Assembly (NCBI GenBank): GCA_964621905.1
Contig: CAZUNG010000010.1
Span: 43,570-107,569, forward strand
Direction of reading: 5' to 3'
DNA from: Ruminococcus_G sp964621905
GTDB taxonomy: Bacteria; Bacillota; Clostridia; Lachnospirales; Lachnospiraceae
Length of the DNA stretch: 64,000 nt
Shown here: one piece after another, positions 25,438-33,785 of the stretch
Layout of the letters: each line of letters begins with the position of its first letter
How positions within the stretch are numbered: the stretch's first letter is position 1
Translations under genes and position numbers: made by a program
The notes under the pieces: model-generated
What the model saw: the letters and a program-made list of their open reading frames with translations, nothing else
Told to the model about the DNA's origin: nothing
Databases searched by the model: none

Positions 25438-26295
25438 ATGAAGACAACAGAAATCAAGAAAAGAAAGAAGATGAGAGGCTGCCTGAGGGCTGTCATTCAG
25501 CTGCTGTATTTCCTGTTTTTTCCTGCTGCATATACCTCGGCGTTTTCCGGGGTAAAGTACATATTTACGCAGATAGGGATGAAAGAGCCGGTTGCACTCA
25601 CATCTTTTACGGCTGTGCTGCTTGTGCTGTGTGTTTATACAATCATATTTGGAAGGTTTTTCTGTGGATTTGCATGTGCATTCGGCAGTCTCGGTGATGC
25701 ATTCCGTGCAGGGTATGTTTGGATCTGTAAAAAGTGCAGAAAAAAGCCGATATCAATTCCGGTGTCCTGGGAGAAAAAATTGACTGCGGCAAAATACCTG
25801 TTGTTTGCGACGATTTTAATCATATGTTTTGCGGGTGTTTCGGACAAGCTGCAGGCCGCAAGTCCGTGGGTGGTCTTTTCTATGCTGCAAGCCGGCAATT
25901 GGAGACTTGGAGGTTACGTCTGGGGAATTATCATTCTGATACTGCTGATGGCTGGCATGTGTGTCTGTGAACGTTTCTTTTGCAGGTTTTTCTGCCCCAT
26001 GGGCGCAGTGTTCTCGATCCTTCCAGTTCTGCCGTTTTTTTCACTGCACAGGGACCGGGAGCAATGTCTGAAGGGGTGTTCAGCATGCCGGCGAAAATGC
26101 CCCGCTGATCTGGAACTTACGTCACCTGCTTCTATGGAAGTATCAGGAGAATGTTTTCAGTGCCAAAAATGCATTGACGCATGTCCGAAACGCAATATTC
26201 GCTGCGGCGTTAAGGGACTGAAGGGGAACGAAGAGTGGTTTACTCTGCTTCGGACTGCACTGCTGCTGGGACTGTTTTTGTGGCTCGGAATCTAA
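25438..26295 (+). CDS. 4Fe-4S binding polyferredoxin-type membrane protein (NapH/RnfC-like class)
   Basis: A 285-residue protein with about five membrane segments. Two membrane-proximal cysteine motifs resemble the NapH/NosR/CcoG group (CGFACAFG and CRFFCPMG). A C-terminal two-cluster ferredoxin domain follows (CLKGCSACRRKCP and CFQCQKCIDACP). Such proteins carry electrons from the quinone pool or cytoplasm across the membrane. The start is ambiguous: ATG 25438 fits the family, but ATG 25399 has GGAGG 8 bases upstream and would overlap the previous gene by 38 bases. Position among FMN-binding proteins supports a membrane electron conduit. Confidence 0.88.
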   Translation: MKTTEIKKRKKMRGCLRAVIQLLYFLFFPAAYTSAFSGVKYIFTQIGMKEPVALTSFTAVLLVLCVYTIIFGRFFCGFACAFGSLGDAFRAGYVWICKKCRKKPISIPVSWEKKLTAAKYLLFATILIICFAGVSDKLQAASPWVVFSMLQAGNWRLGGYVWGIIILILLMAGMCVCERFFCRFFCPMGAVFSILPVLPFFSLHRDREQCLKGCSACRRKCPADLELTSPASMEVSGECFQCQKCIDACPKRNIRCGVKGLKGNEEWFTLLRTALLLGLFLWLGI

Positions 26296-26307
26296 AGGAG
26301 GAACGTT

Positions 26308-26820
26308 ATGAGCAAAAAAGTTGCTGTATCAGCGATGCTGGTTGCGCTTGCTATGATATTCAGTTATGTGGAAGTTTTGATACCTGTAAATTTTGGCGTG
26401 CCTGGTATAAAACTGGGGCTTGCCAATCTGGTGGTCATCGTAGGTCTGTATATGCTAAAACCTGGTGAAGTATTTTTTATATCGATGATCCGGATTTTTC
26501 TGATGGGATGGATGTTTGGAAATGGAGCCTCTATTATATACAGTCTGGCGGGAGGAGTCTTAAGCTTTCTGGTAATGACCCTGTTGAAACGCAGCAAAGG
26601 CTTTTCGTTGACAGGGATAAGTGCAGCCGGGGGAGCTGCCCACAACATTGGACAGATCCTGGCGGCGGTCTGGATCATGCAGAATGTCAAACTGTTTTAT
26701 TATCTGCCGGTATTATTGGCGGCGGGAGTGATAACAGGAGTTTTGCTTGGCCGATTGTCCGGCAGAATTATGTCTGCGGTAACCCACGGGCGCATCAATT
26801 CATGGTTGAAAGTTAGTTAA
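26308..26820 (+). CDS. Gx transporter family protein (heptaprenyl diphosphate synthase component I-like)
   Basis: A hydrophobic 170-residue protein with five to six membrane segments. The features GVPGIKLGLANLVVIVGLYM and FMTLLKR-type helices are typical of the Gx/Hpre_diP_synt_I family. The family is often encoded next to ApbE and FMN-binding proteins. It may bring in a flavin or quinone precursor, but that role is inference. GGAGGAACGTT precedes the ATG. The stop codon lies within the second operator-like inverted repeat. Confidence 0.82.
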   Translation: MSKKVAVSAMLVALAMIFSYVEVLIPVNFGVPGIKLGLANLVVIVGLYMLKPGEVFFISMIRIFLMGWMFGNGASIIYSLAGGVLSFLVMTLLKRSKGFSLTGISAAGGAAHNIGQILAAVWIMQNVKLFYYLPVLLAAGVITGVLLGRLSGRIMSAVTHGRINSWLKVS

Positions 26821-26834
26821 AACTAACATTTAAT
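26806..26834 (+). promoter_or_regulatory. Promoter of the large surface protein gene
   Basis: TTGAAA (26806-26811), 17 bases, TTTAAT (26829-26834). The inverted repeat 26812-26827 fills the spacer almost exactly, so a bound repressor would block polymerase. Confidence 0.55.
26812..26827. promoter_or_regulatory. Operator-like inverted repeat, copy 2 (surface protein)
   Basis: GTTAGT-TAAA-ACTAAC has the same half-sites and four-base spacer as copy 1 at 22209-22224. It overlaps the stop of the Gx transporter gene and occupies the spacer of the next promoter. Confidence 0.65.
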
Positions 26835-26861
26835 AAAAATATTATAATAAAGGAGGAGAAC

Positions 26862-29800
26862 ATGAGAAAAAGGAAAGTGTTCAGTTTTAAGAGAAATACA
26901 TCTGTTATGCTGGCGTGCCTGATGGCAATTGAGACGATGCCTTTTACAGCGTTTGCCGCTGTGGATGGGACTGTGCAGGATGGTACTTATGAGAGTACGA
27001 GAACAGTGCTGCGCACGGCGGAGGATGACGAGGAAGAAAATGAATGGGATGAATATGACATTTCCGTGAATCTTCAGGTTGCTGACGGCAAATTTTCCAG
27101 TATTACGGTGACACCGGGAACTGGTTATGTGGAGGCGGACAACAGAAGTTATTTCGAGAAAGCATATTCCAAATCAAAAGGATTTGCCACGCTGCTGACC
27201 GGACAGGATGCCACCACAGAGAATGTAGAGAGCTGGGATGTGGTGTCCAATGCCACACGGACTTCGCAGGCAATAAAAGATGCGGCACTGGAGGCACTCG
27301 ACAGCGCAGAAAACGTTGACGAAGAACAATATGTGCTGATGAATATCCCATACGACAAGTTCTATGAAGCTGAGGTAAACAATGATACGAAGGCTGATGC
27401 AGTGACCTCGGCAACTCTGAATAAGACCAGGACAGGTACACTGGCAGGGGGTTCTTATCATGTCAGCAGCCAGGGTGAGGATATCACAGGGGTAATCTTT
27501 CCGGTTAAGGTTGACAGCGGCGTGGATCTGAGTGCTTATACAAAGGTGACAGATGAGGATTCGGTAGATATAACCGTTACCAACAAAGGACAGACGACGA
27601 CAACCACTTACAGCGGAAAGGATGCACTGTTCCAGAATCCCAGTTATGCATATTATGCGCTGTCAGAGGCACCCGCGTATTATAAGGAAGCAACAGTTGC
27701 GGAAGACGGATCTTTATCATTTGGAAAGACGGCAGGAGAAGTCCAGACATTAAGCGGCGTGACGGCCAGCTTTTCTACCAATACATCGTACGGTGATTAT
27801 CAGCTGGATCTGGATGGACTTAACTTTGATACGAGCAAAATCAGCGGTGTTGTGATCAGTACGGCGCAAGGCAATGATTATGGCCTGCGCCATCTGGAGA
27901 ATGTGTGGCGGGGAACAGAACTTGCGTGGTGCACAGGATTTACGGATACGGTGCATAACTGCCCGACCTCATCTGAACATTATCAGGCGATGATGGGACA
28001 GACGATCAATAAGATCACTTATTACACTGCAGAGGGAATTTATGAGATTCCAGTGGACGATATCTATGTTCCAGTGAAATTTGAAGGATCTGTTACAGTA
28101 GCAGATGCTGCGGTCGGTGCAGGATCCACAAGTGTTGCAATGGAGGGGATACCTTCTGATTTTGATGCTGAATACAAAGTGGATGGACTGGATATCCAAG
28201 TGTCAGACGGTGTGATGAGCTATGAAGGGGCAAATAAAGGCAAATACACGCTGACAGTGAGTGATAAGAACAAAACGTATGCAGACCTGACAGCCAGTTT
28301 TACGCTGTATACCACGGATATGCCTGCTGCATATGATGCAGATGCCGTTGCTCTGTATGAGGCTTCCGGATTTACTAAGGAAGATTTGCAGTCATACATT
28401 GAGAATATCAGCTCAGTAGCTGTTAACGGAAAGAGTTATGCCGCAAGCGGACGGGGAGCAGTTACGATTATCAATGAAGATGGTTCTGTCAAGGCAGATG
28501 CCGCGCCATTTACGGGGGATGGAGCCTATGAGATCACAGTATCTTCTGTGGGGTATCTGGACCTGAGCTTTACTTATGTTGTGGGCCAGGAAGTGTTCCA
28601 ATATGTTTATGCAGGGCTTGACTGGGCAGAATACTGGGCTTCTGAAGGTGTGTATCTTGCCGAGGGAAGCACCCTGACGTCCTCGTCAGAGGAAGCAGAC
28701 CAGAAAGGAGAACTGGACAAAGGCGCATTTGATGTTGTATCCAGGGCAACTACGAACCATGGACTGCACAGAGGCAGTTATCAGTGTGAATCTATTATCT
28801 ATGATACAGAAGGAAACAGTTATGAGATATCTCACTGGACGGGAAAGAATGACGCCATCCTTACCGATGGCAGCGGGCTGACATTTGATAAGGGTCAGAT
28901 CAGTCTTGTGAAGGATGGGGTGACCGTCAGTGCAACGATGGACCACTATGAAGTCGCAGGTATCAAATATGTACCGGTGGCAGTAAAAGCAGAGGATTAT
29001 GAAGCATTCTGTGAGACATACCGTGTTACAGAAAATGACGGAACCGTGGCAGGAGGATTTTCGGAAAATGTACTGCAGGCTTATTCAAAAACTGCACAGG
29101 TGACAGCACAGACAAACGGGCTGAAAACAGCAGTCAAAAATGAAGACGGCAGTTTTGGTTTTTCGGCAAGAACGGCGGGCCATGATTCGGGATTAAAGGA
29201 TGAGGCTCAAAAAACTGCTGAAAATATTACCGTCACAGTAAAAGATGCGAGCGGAAGTTATGGTGAATTCCTGCGGGTTGATCTGACAGGAGACGGATAC
29301 GGTGATCTGGGAGCCAATCTGTATGCAGTCCGCTGGACATATTATGGGAGTGATGAAACCTATACAACGGCGCTGGCATCTTACGGGACAAAATTTGCGG
29401 CAGATAACTGGATGCATAAATCAATGGGGATCCAGCTGGGCCTGACAGAATCTCTGCGGTGCCAGCTCCCGGACGGAACTGACGGAACGGGATATTGGAC
29501 ATTGACAACGTATGCCATGGGATATGCCGACTACACAGTGAAGTTCCAGGCGACGGAAGACAATATTGTAAAAGATTCTGGTGATGAGATATCGACAGAG
29601 AACCTGGAGGCGGCCGTCCGCCGCGCGGAAGCATTAAATGAAACGGATTATACGGCAGAATCCTGGGCTTCGATGATACTGGAACTCGAAGAAGCAAAAG
29701 CAGAACTAGAGGCCCCGCATACACAGGCGGCAGTCGATGAGACGGAGGCGCACCTGCTTGCTGCTATGGAAACGCTGATAAAGAAAGAAGATTTGGCTCC

Positions 29801-30650
29801 TGCAAAAACAGTGATCACAAAAGCACAGTCATGGGGATACCAGGCAGCGAAAATCACCTGGGAGCAGACACAGGGTGCAGACGGGTACCGCCTGTATTAT
29901 AAAGACAGTGCTACAGCCGGCTGGAAATATGTGACGCAGATGGGGGAGGGAACAAGCACATCGTATGTGCATCAGGGACTGACTTCAGGCAGAACGTATA
30001 CTTATTATGTGAGAGCATATAAAAATGTGGACGGCCAGATAATTTTTGGCTCGTATTCTGAAGGAAAAAGTGTAAAACCTCTGCCCAAAACGGCGAATAT
30101 CACCAAAGCACAGAGCTGGGGATATCAGGCGGCAAAAATCACATGGGACAGAGTGAACGGAGCAAGCGGTTATCGTCTGTATTATCAGGATGCGCCGGGA
30201 GCAAAATGGAAATATGTAACTCAGATTTCCAAAGGCAGCACAACATCGTTTGTTCACGACGGTCTGAAAACAGGAACGGCGTATACCTATTATGTACGTG
30301 CATACCGGAATGTCGACGGAGAAAAGATATTCGGTGCATACTCTGCGGGAAAGCGTGTGACACCGGTTCCGAGGACAGTGTCAGTTAAGAGTGTGAAGGC
30401 TGAGAACGGCACTGCAACGATTACCTGGAACAAAGTAAACGGTGCCAGCGGTTATCGCATCTACTGTGCTTCATCTAAAAATGGTCCTTATAAATATGTG
30501 GCACAGGTGGGAAGCAAAACGGCATCTTATACACAGAAAGACCTTTTTGGCGGTAAGGCGTATTACTACAAAATGCGGGCGTACCGCAATGTGGATGGTG
30601 ATTTTGTGTTCGGAGCGTATTCAGTTCCGTCGTCTGTCACACTAAAATAA
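26862..30650 (+). CDS. Large secreted protein with degenerate FMN-binding motifs, FIVAR and fibronectin III domains
   Basis: A 1262-residue exported protein with a signal peptide (cleavage near AFAA, about residue 34). Three segments resemble FMN-binding domains, but the Gly of the SGAT motif is replaced: SNAT at 129-132, TSAT at 182-185 and SRAT at 627-630. The stretches GLRHLENVWRGTELAW (about 340) and later beta-rich parts recall the Tp47 penicillin-binding lipoprotein group, a tentative likeness. A FIVAR-type helical module lies at about 914-978. Three fibronectin type III repeats (about 983-1262) end the protein. There is no sortase or S-layer motif. The shared operator suggests co-regulation with the apbE operon. 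It may bind substrate or surfaces rather than carry flavin. Confidence 0.8.
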   Translation: MRKRKVFSFKRNTSVMLACLMAIETMPFTAFAAVDGTVQDGTYESTRTVLRTAEDDEEENEWDEYDISVNLQVADGKFSSITVTPGTGYVEADNRSYFEKAYSKSKGFATLLTGQDATTENVESWDVVSNATRTSQAIKDAALEALDSAENVDEEQYVLMNIPYDKFYEAEVNNDTKADAVTSATLNKTRTGTLAGGSYHVSSQGEDITGVIFPVKVDSGVDLSAYTKVTDEDSVDITVTNKGQTTTTTYSGKDALFQNPSYAYYALSEAPAYYKEATVAEDGSLSFGKTAGEVQTLSGVTASFSTNTSYGDYQLDLDGLNFDTSKISGVVISTAQGNDYGLRHLENVWRGTELAWCTGFTDTVHNCPTSSEHYQAMMGQTINKITYYTAEGIYEIPVDDIYVPVKFEGSVTVADAAVGAGSTSVAMEGIPSDFDAEYKVDGLDIQVSDGVMSYEGANKGKYTLTVSDKNKTYADLTASFTLYTTDMPAAYDADAVALYEASGFTKEDLQSYIENISSVAVNGKSYAASGRGAVTIINEDGSVKADAAPFTGDGAYEITVSSVGYLDLSFTYVVGQEVFQYVYAGLDWAEYWASEGVYLAEGSTLTSSSEEADQKGELDKGAFDVVSRATTNHGLHRGSYQCESIIYDTEGNSYEISHWTGKNDAILTDGSGLTFDKGQISLVKDGVTVSATMDHYEVAGIKYVPVAVKAEDYEAFCETYRVTENDGTVAGGFSENVLQAYSKTAQVTAQTNGLKTAVKNEDGSFGFSARTAGHDSGLKDEAQKTAENITVTVKDASGSYGEFLRVDLTGDGYGDLGANLYAVRWTYYGSDETYTTALASYGTKFAADNWMHKSMGIQLGLTESLRCQLPDGTDGTGYWTLTTYAMGYADYTVKFQATEDNIVKDSGDEISTENLEAAVRRAEALNETDYTAESWASMILELEEAKAELEAPHTQAAVDETEAHLLAAMETLIKKEDLAPAKTVITKAQSWGYQAAKITWEQTQGADGYRLYYKDSATAGWKYVTQMGEGTSTSYVHQGLTSGRTYTYYVRAYKNVDGQIIFGSYSEGKSVKPLPKTANITKAQSWGYQAAKITWDRVNGASGYRLYYQDAPGAKWKYVTQISKGSTTSFVHDGLKTGTAYTYYVRAYRNVDGEKIFGAYSAGKRVTPVPRTVSVKSVKAENGTATITWNKVNGASGYRIYCASSKNGPYKYVAQVGSKTASYTQKDLFGGKAYYYKMRAYRNVDGDFVFGAYSVPSSVTLK
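29810..30650 (+). repeat. Three tandem fibronectin III coding repeats
   Basis: Units at about 29810-30080, 30090-30370 and 30377-30650 encode similar 90-residue modules. The first two remain close at protein level over KAQSWGYQAAKITW and later YYVRAY-NVDG. The third is more diverged (ITWNKVNGASGYRIY). Confidence 0.85.
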
Positions 30651-30675
30651 AGAATAAAAATAATGGAACTCCAGG

Positions 30676-30711
30676 GCGGAGAGAGCACATGATGTGTTCT
30701 CTCCGCTTTTT
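30676..30711 (+). terminator. Rho-independent terminator
   Basis: GCGGAGAGAGCAC (30676-30688) pairs with GTGTTCTCTCCGC (30694-30706) with one G-U pair and is followed by five Ts. It ends the surface protein gene. Confidence 0.93.
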
Positions 30712-30811
30712 GTATCATAAAAAACAGGATTGCAGGTGGTTATATCCTATTAAATTTGATACAATAACTAAAAAGTGTTTTGACAGATTGATTTGCAGGA
30801 GGATAAAATAT

Positions 30812-31558
30812 ATGCAGCTGGCGGTTATTACAGCGTTTGGTGTGGGCGGAGCTACCATAGTCGGAGTTCTGATCGGTTTTCTGTTTGGCAGAATCCCACA
30901 TCGGTTTAATGATATTATCTTAAGTTATGCAGCGGGAATTATGCTTGGAGCTGCAATACTCGGACTGATTGTTCCTTCACTGGAAGAGGGAAATGTATGG
31001 ATTTCTCTTCTGGGGATACTGGCGGGCGCCGTTTTTTTGAATTTTGCAGACCGGCTGACACCACATCTTCACCGCATTACGGGAATGGATCAGGAAGCAC
31101 ATGCTGACAGGCAGAGTCAGCTGAATAAAGTCATGCTTTTTGTGATGGCAATCGCCATCCATAATCTTCCGGAGGGGATTGCAGCGGGGGTTGGGTTTGG
31201 CACGGAAAATATCGGGAATGCAATCACTGTCGCAATCGGTATTGCACTGCAGAATATTCCGGAAGGAATGGTCATCGTGTCACCGCTGATCATGGCGGGG
31301 GTGCCCAAATTCCGTGTTTTTGTCATTGCAAGTCTGACTGGAGTCATTGAAATTATCGGAACGATGATCGGGTTCGGCGCTGTGACAGTGGCAAGTGCGA
31401 TATTGCCGTTTGCTCTGGCATTTGCCGGCGGGACGATGATCTATGTGGTGAGCGATGAGATGATACCGGAGACTCACAGCCACGGATACGAGCGGCAGGC
31501 GACCTATGCACTGCTGATTGGATTTATGACGATGATTTTAATGGACTGGTATATATAG
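30812..31558 (+). CDS. ZIP family metal transporter
   Basis: A 248-residue membrane protein with about eight segments and the two ZIP metal-site motifs HNLPEGIAAGVGFG and QNIPEGMVIVSPL on helices IV and V. A His-rich loop (HLHRITGMDQEAH) precedes helix IV. It should import zinc or another divalent metal. The start at 30812 follows GGAGGATAAAATAT. In-frame starts further upstream would run through the terminator hairpin. Confidence 0.93.
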   Translation: MQLAVITAFGVGGATIVGVLIGFLFGRIPHRFNDIILSYAAGIMLGAAILGLIVPSLEEGNVWISLLGILAGAVFLNFADRLTPHLHRITGMDQEAHADRQSQLNKVMLFVMAIAIHNLPEGIAAGVGFGTENIGNAITVAIGIALQNIPEGMVIVSPLIMAGVPKFRVFVIASLTGVIEIIGTMIGFGAVTVASAILPFALAFAGGTMIYVVSDEMIPETHSHGYERQATYALLIGFMTMILMDWYI

Positions 31559-31588
31559 AAACGGAAAAGATAAGAAAAGGAGAACGCT

Positions 31589-32218
31589 ATGGAACAAGTA
31601 TTAATCATGGATCACCCTTTGATTCAGCACAAAATCTCTCGCCTGCGCGATGAGAAGACGGGTACAAATGAATTTCGCAAACTGGTGGAAGAGATTGGCA
31701 TGCTGATGGGATACGAGGCACTCAGAGATCTTGAGATGAAAGAAATCACGGTGAAAACACCGATTGAAGAATGTAGGTGCCCTGTTATTGCCGGAAAAAA
31801 ACTGGCTATCGTACCAATCCTCCGCGCAGGGCTTGGTATGGTAAACGGAATCCTCGCGCTGGTGCCTTCTGCAAAAGTCGGTCATATTGGACTTTACCGG
31901 GATCATGAGACGCATGAGCCTCACGAATATTACTGTAAGCTGCCTGATCCGATTGAGGAGAGACTGATTGTTGTTCTGGACCCGATGCTGGCAACCGGAG
32001 GGTCGGCTGCGGCTGCGATCGATTTTGTGAAACAGCACGGGGGCAAAAGAATTAAATTTATGTGTATAATAGCGGCGCCTGAGGGACTGAAACGGCTGAG
32101 GGAAGCACATCCGGATGTGCAGATCTACTGCGGATGTGTGGACAGAGAGCTGAATCATGATGCGTACATATGTCCCGGACTTGGAGATGCCGGGGACCGT
32201 ATCTTTGGAACAAAATAG
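31589..32218 (+). CDS. upp: Uracil phosphoribosyltransferase
   Basis: The 209-residue enzyme converts uracil and PRPP to UMP in pyrimidine salvage. The PRPP-binding motif is VVLDPMLATGGSA, and the C-terminal uracil-binding segment contains CPGLGDAGDRIFGTK. Length and start (AAAAGGAG before the ATG) are standard. It lies 30 bases after the ZIP gene. Confidence 0.97.
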   Translation: MEQVLIMDHPLIQHKISRLRDEKTGTNEFRKLVEEIGMLMGYEALRDLEMKEITVKTPIEECRCPVIAGKKLAIVPILRAGLGMVNGILALVPSAKVGHIGLYRDHETHEPHEYYCKLPDPIEERLIVVLDPMLATGGSAAAAIDFVKQHGGKRIKFMCIIAAPEGLKRLREAHPDVQIYCGCVDRELNHDAYICPGLGDAGDRIFGTK

Positions 32219-32225
32219 ATTGCCT

Positions 32226-32255
32226 GTATGATTCTGCCGAAAATGAGAGATACTA
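32226..32255 (+). promoter_or_regulatory. Forespore sigma (G-type) promoter candidate for spoVAD
   Basis: GTATG (32226-32230), 18 bases, GATACTA (32249-32255). It matches gHATR-N17/18-CATNHTA except at the first -10 base, and shares the ATACTA core with the candidate before spoVAA. Confidence 0.55.
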
Positions 32256-32288
32256 ATTCCAGAACAGGAATTAAAGGCAGGGTTGAAT

Positions 32289-33305
32289 ATGAAACAGACA
32301 ATTGGAAAACAAAGCATTGAATTAAAAAAAGAAGTTTATGTACAAAGCGGTGCTTCCATTGTGGGCAGCAAGGAAAAGGAAGGACCGCTTGGCTTATGTT
32401 TTGACTGTGCAAAAGAAGATCCGATGCTTGGTATGAACAGCTGGGAAGAAGCGGAAAGTACGCTTCAGAAAGAGGCAGCACAGCTGGCGGTTCAAAAGGC
32501 GGGAATGCAGAACGGACAGATTCGTATGATTTTTGCGGGGGATTTGCTGGCACAGTCCATCGCATCAAGCTTTGGGATCGTTTCCCTGGGAATTCCGCTG
32601 TACGGACTTTACGGGGCATGCTCCACGATGGGAGAGGCTCTTTCTCTGGGGGCGATGGCAATCGCCGGAGAATATGCAGATTATGTGCTGGCACTTACCT
32701 CAAGTCATTTCGGGAGCGCTGAAAAAGAGTTCCGGTTTCCGCTTGAGTATGGAAACCAGAGACCGCTCTCTGCAGCATGGACGGTTACCGGAAGCGGAGC
32801 CTGCGTGCTTGGGGTTAAAAAGAGCAGAGTGAAGATAACAGGGATCACAACGGGTAAGATTGTTGATTATGGATTTAAAGATTCACAGAATATGGGAGCC
32901 TGCATGGCGCCGGCAGCCTGTGATACCATATTCTGCAACCTGAAGGATTTTATCAGAAAACCGGAGGACTATGACCATATTATAACGGGAGATCTGGGAT
33001 ATGTCGGTCAGAGAATTCTGCTGGATCTGCTGAAAGAAAAAGGCTGTGATATTCACCGGCAGCATCTGGACTGCGGTATGCTGATCTACGATCAGGAGAA
33101 TCAGGATACACACGCAGGCGGGAGCGGCTGCGGGTGTGCGGCAACTGTTTTTGCTTCTTACATTCTGCCGCGTCTGGAAAGCGGCGAATGGAAACGAATT
33201 CTGTTCGTGCCGACAGGAGCGCTGTTGTCTAAAGTCAGTTTTTATGAAGGACAAAGTGTTCCTGGAATTGCACACGGTGTTGTACTGGAACATGTAGAAG
33301 CGTAA
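32289..33305 (+). CDS. spoVAD: Stage V sporulation protein AD
   Basis: The 338-residue SpoVAD has a thiolase-like fold (LYGLYGACSTMGEALSLGAMAIAGEYADYVLALTSSH in the middle, GSGCGCAATVFASYILPRL near the end) and binds dipicolinic acid for uptake into the spore core. ATG 32289 follows AAGGCAGGG. It begins the second spoVA unit, 10.2 kb from spoVAC, directly after upp and behind a sigma-G-like promoter. Confidence 0.96.
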   Translation: MKQTIGKQSIELKKEVYVQSGASIVGSKEKEGPLGLCFDCAKEDPMLGMNSWEEAESTLQKEAAQLAVQKAGMQNGQIRMIFAGDLLAQSIASSFGIVSLGIPLYGLYGACSTMGEALSLGAMAIAGEYADYVLALTSSHFGSAEKEFRFPLEYGNQRPLSAAWTVTGSGACVLGVKKSRVKITGITTGKIVDYGFKDSQNMGACMAPAACDTIFCNLKDFIRKPEDYDHIITGDLGYVGQRILLDLLKEKGCDIHRQHLDCGMLIYDQENQDTHAGGSGCGCAATVFASYILPRLESGEWKRILFVPTGALLSKVSFYEGQSVPGIAHGVVLEHVEA

Positions 33306-33318
33306 AGGAGGCGAAGAG

Positions 33319-33675
33319 ATGGATTATATCAATGCATTTTGGGTGGGCGGGCTGATCTGTGCACTTGTGCAGATTTTGCTTGACCGGACAAAGCTGATGC
33401 CCGGCCGTATCATGGTGCTGCTTGTGTGTATCGGGGCGTTTTTGGGTGCCATTGGCGTATATGGACCATTTCAGGAATTTGCCGGTGGAGGGGCGAGCGT
33501 GCCGCTTCTTGGCTTTGGAAATGTACTGTGGAAAGGAATAAAAGAGGCTGTGGATGCAGATGGATTCATAGGATTGTTTATGGGGGGATTCAAAGCCGGA
33601 GCGGTGGGGACTTCAGCTGCTTTGATCTTCGGATATCTGGTCAGTCTGGTGTGCAAACCCAAAATGAAGTCATAA
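33319..33675 (+). CDS. spoVAE: Stage V sporulation protein AE
   Basis: A 118-residue membrane protein with AFWVGGLICALVQILLDRT and GGGASVPLLGFGNVLWKG, the SpoVAE pattern. It lacks the N-terminal extension of SpoVAC. It follows spoVAD by 13 bases and is closed by a terminator. With AC it should form the membrane part of the dipicolinate channel. Confidence 0.94.
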   Translation: MDYINAFWVGGLICALVQILLDRTKLMPGRIMVLLVCIGAFLGAIGVYGPFQEFAGGGASVPLLGFGNVLWKGIKEAVDADGFIGLFMGGFKAGAVGTSAALIFGYLVSLVCKPKMKS

Positions 33676-33681
33676 ATACGG

Positions 33682-33710
33682 TGCAGCCGGCTTGTCCGGT
33701 TGCATTTTTT
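33682..33710 (+). terminator. Rho-independent terminator
   Basis: TGCAGCCGG (33682-33690) pairs with CCGGTTGCA (33696-33704), followed by six Ts. It ends spoVAD-spoVAE. Confidence 0.9.
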
Positions 33711-33785
33711 ATGAAGAGTATGGTATGATACCGAAAAGAGCCGGAATATGTCCGGTATACGAAAAGAAGAAGAGAGGTCAGGATA

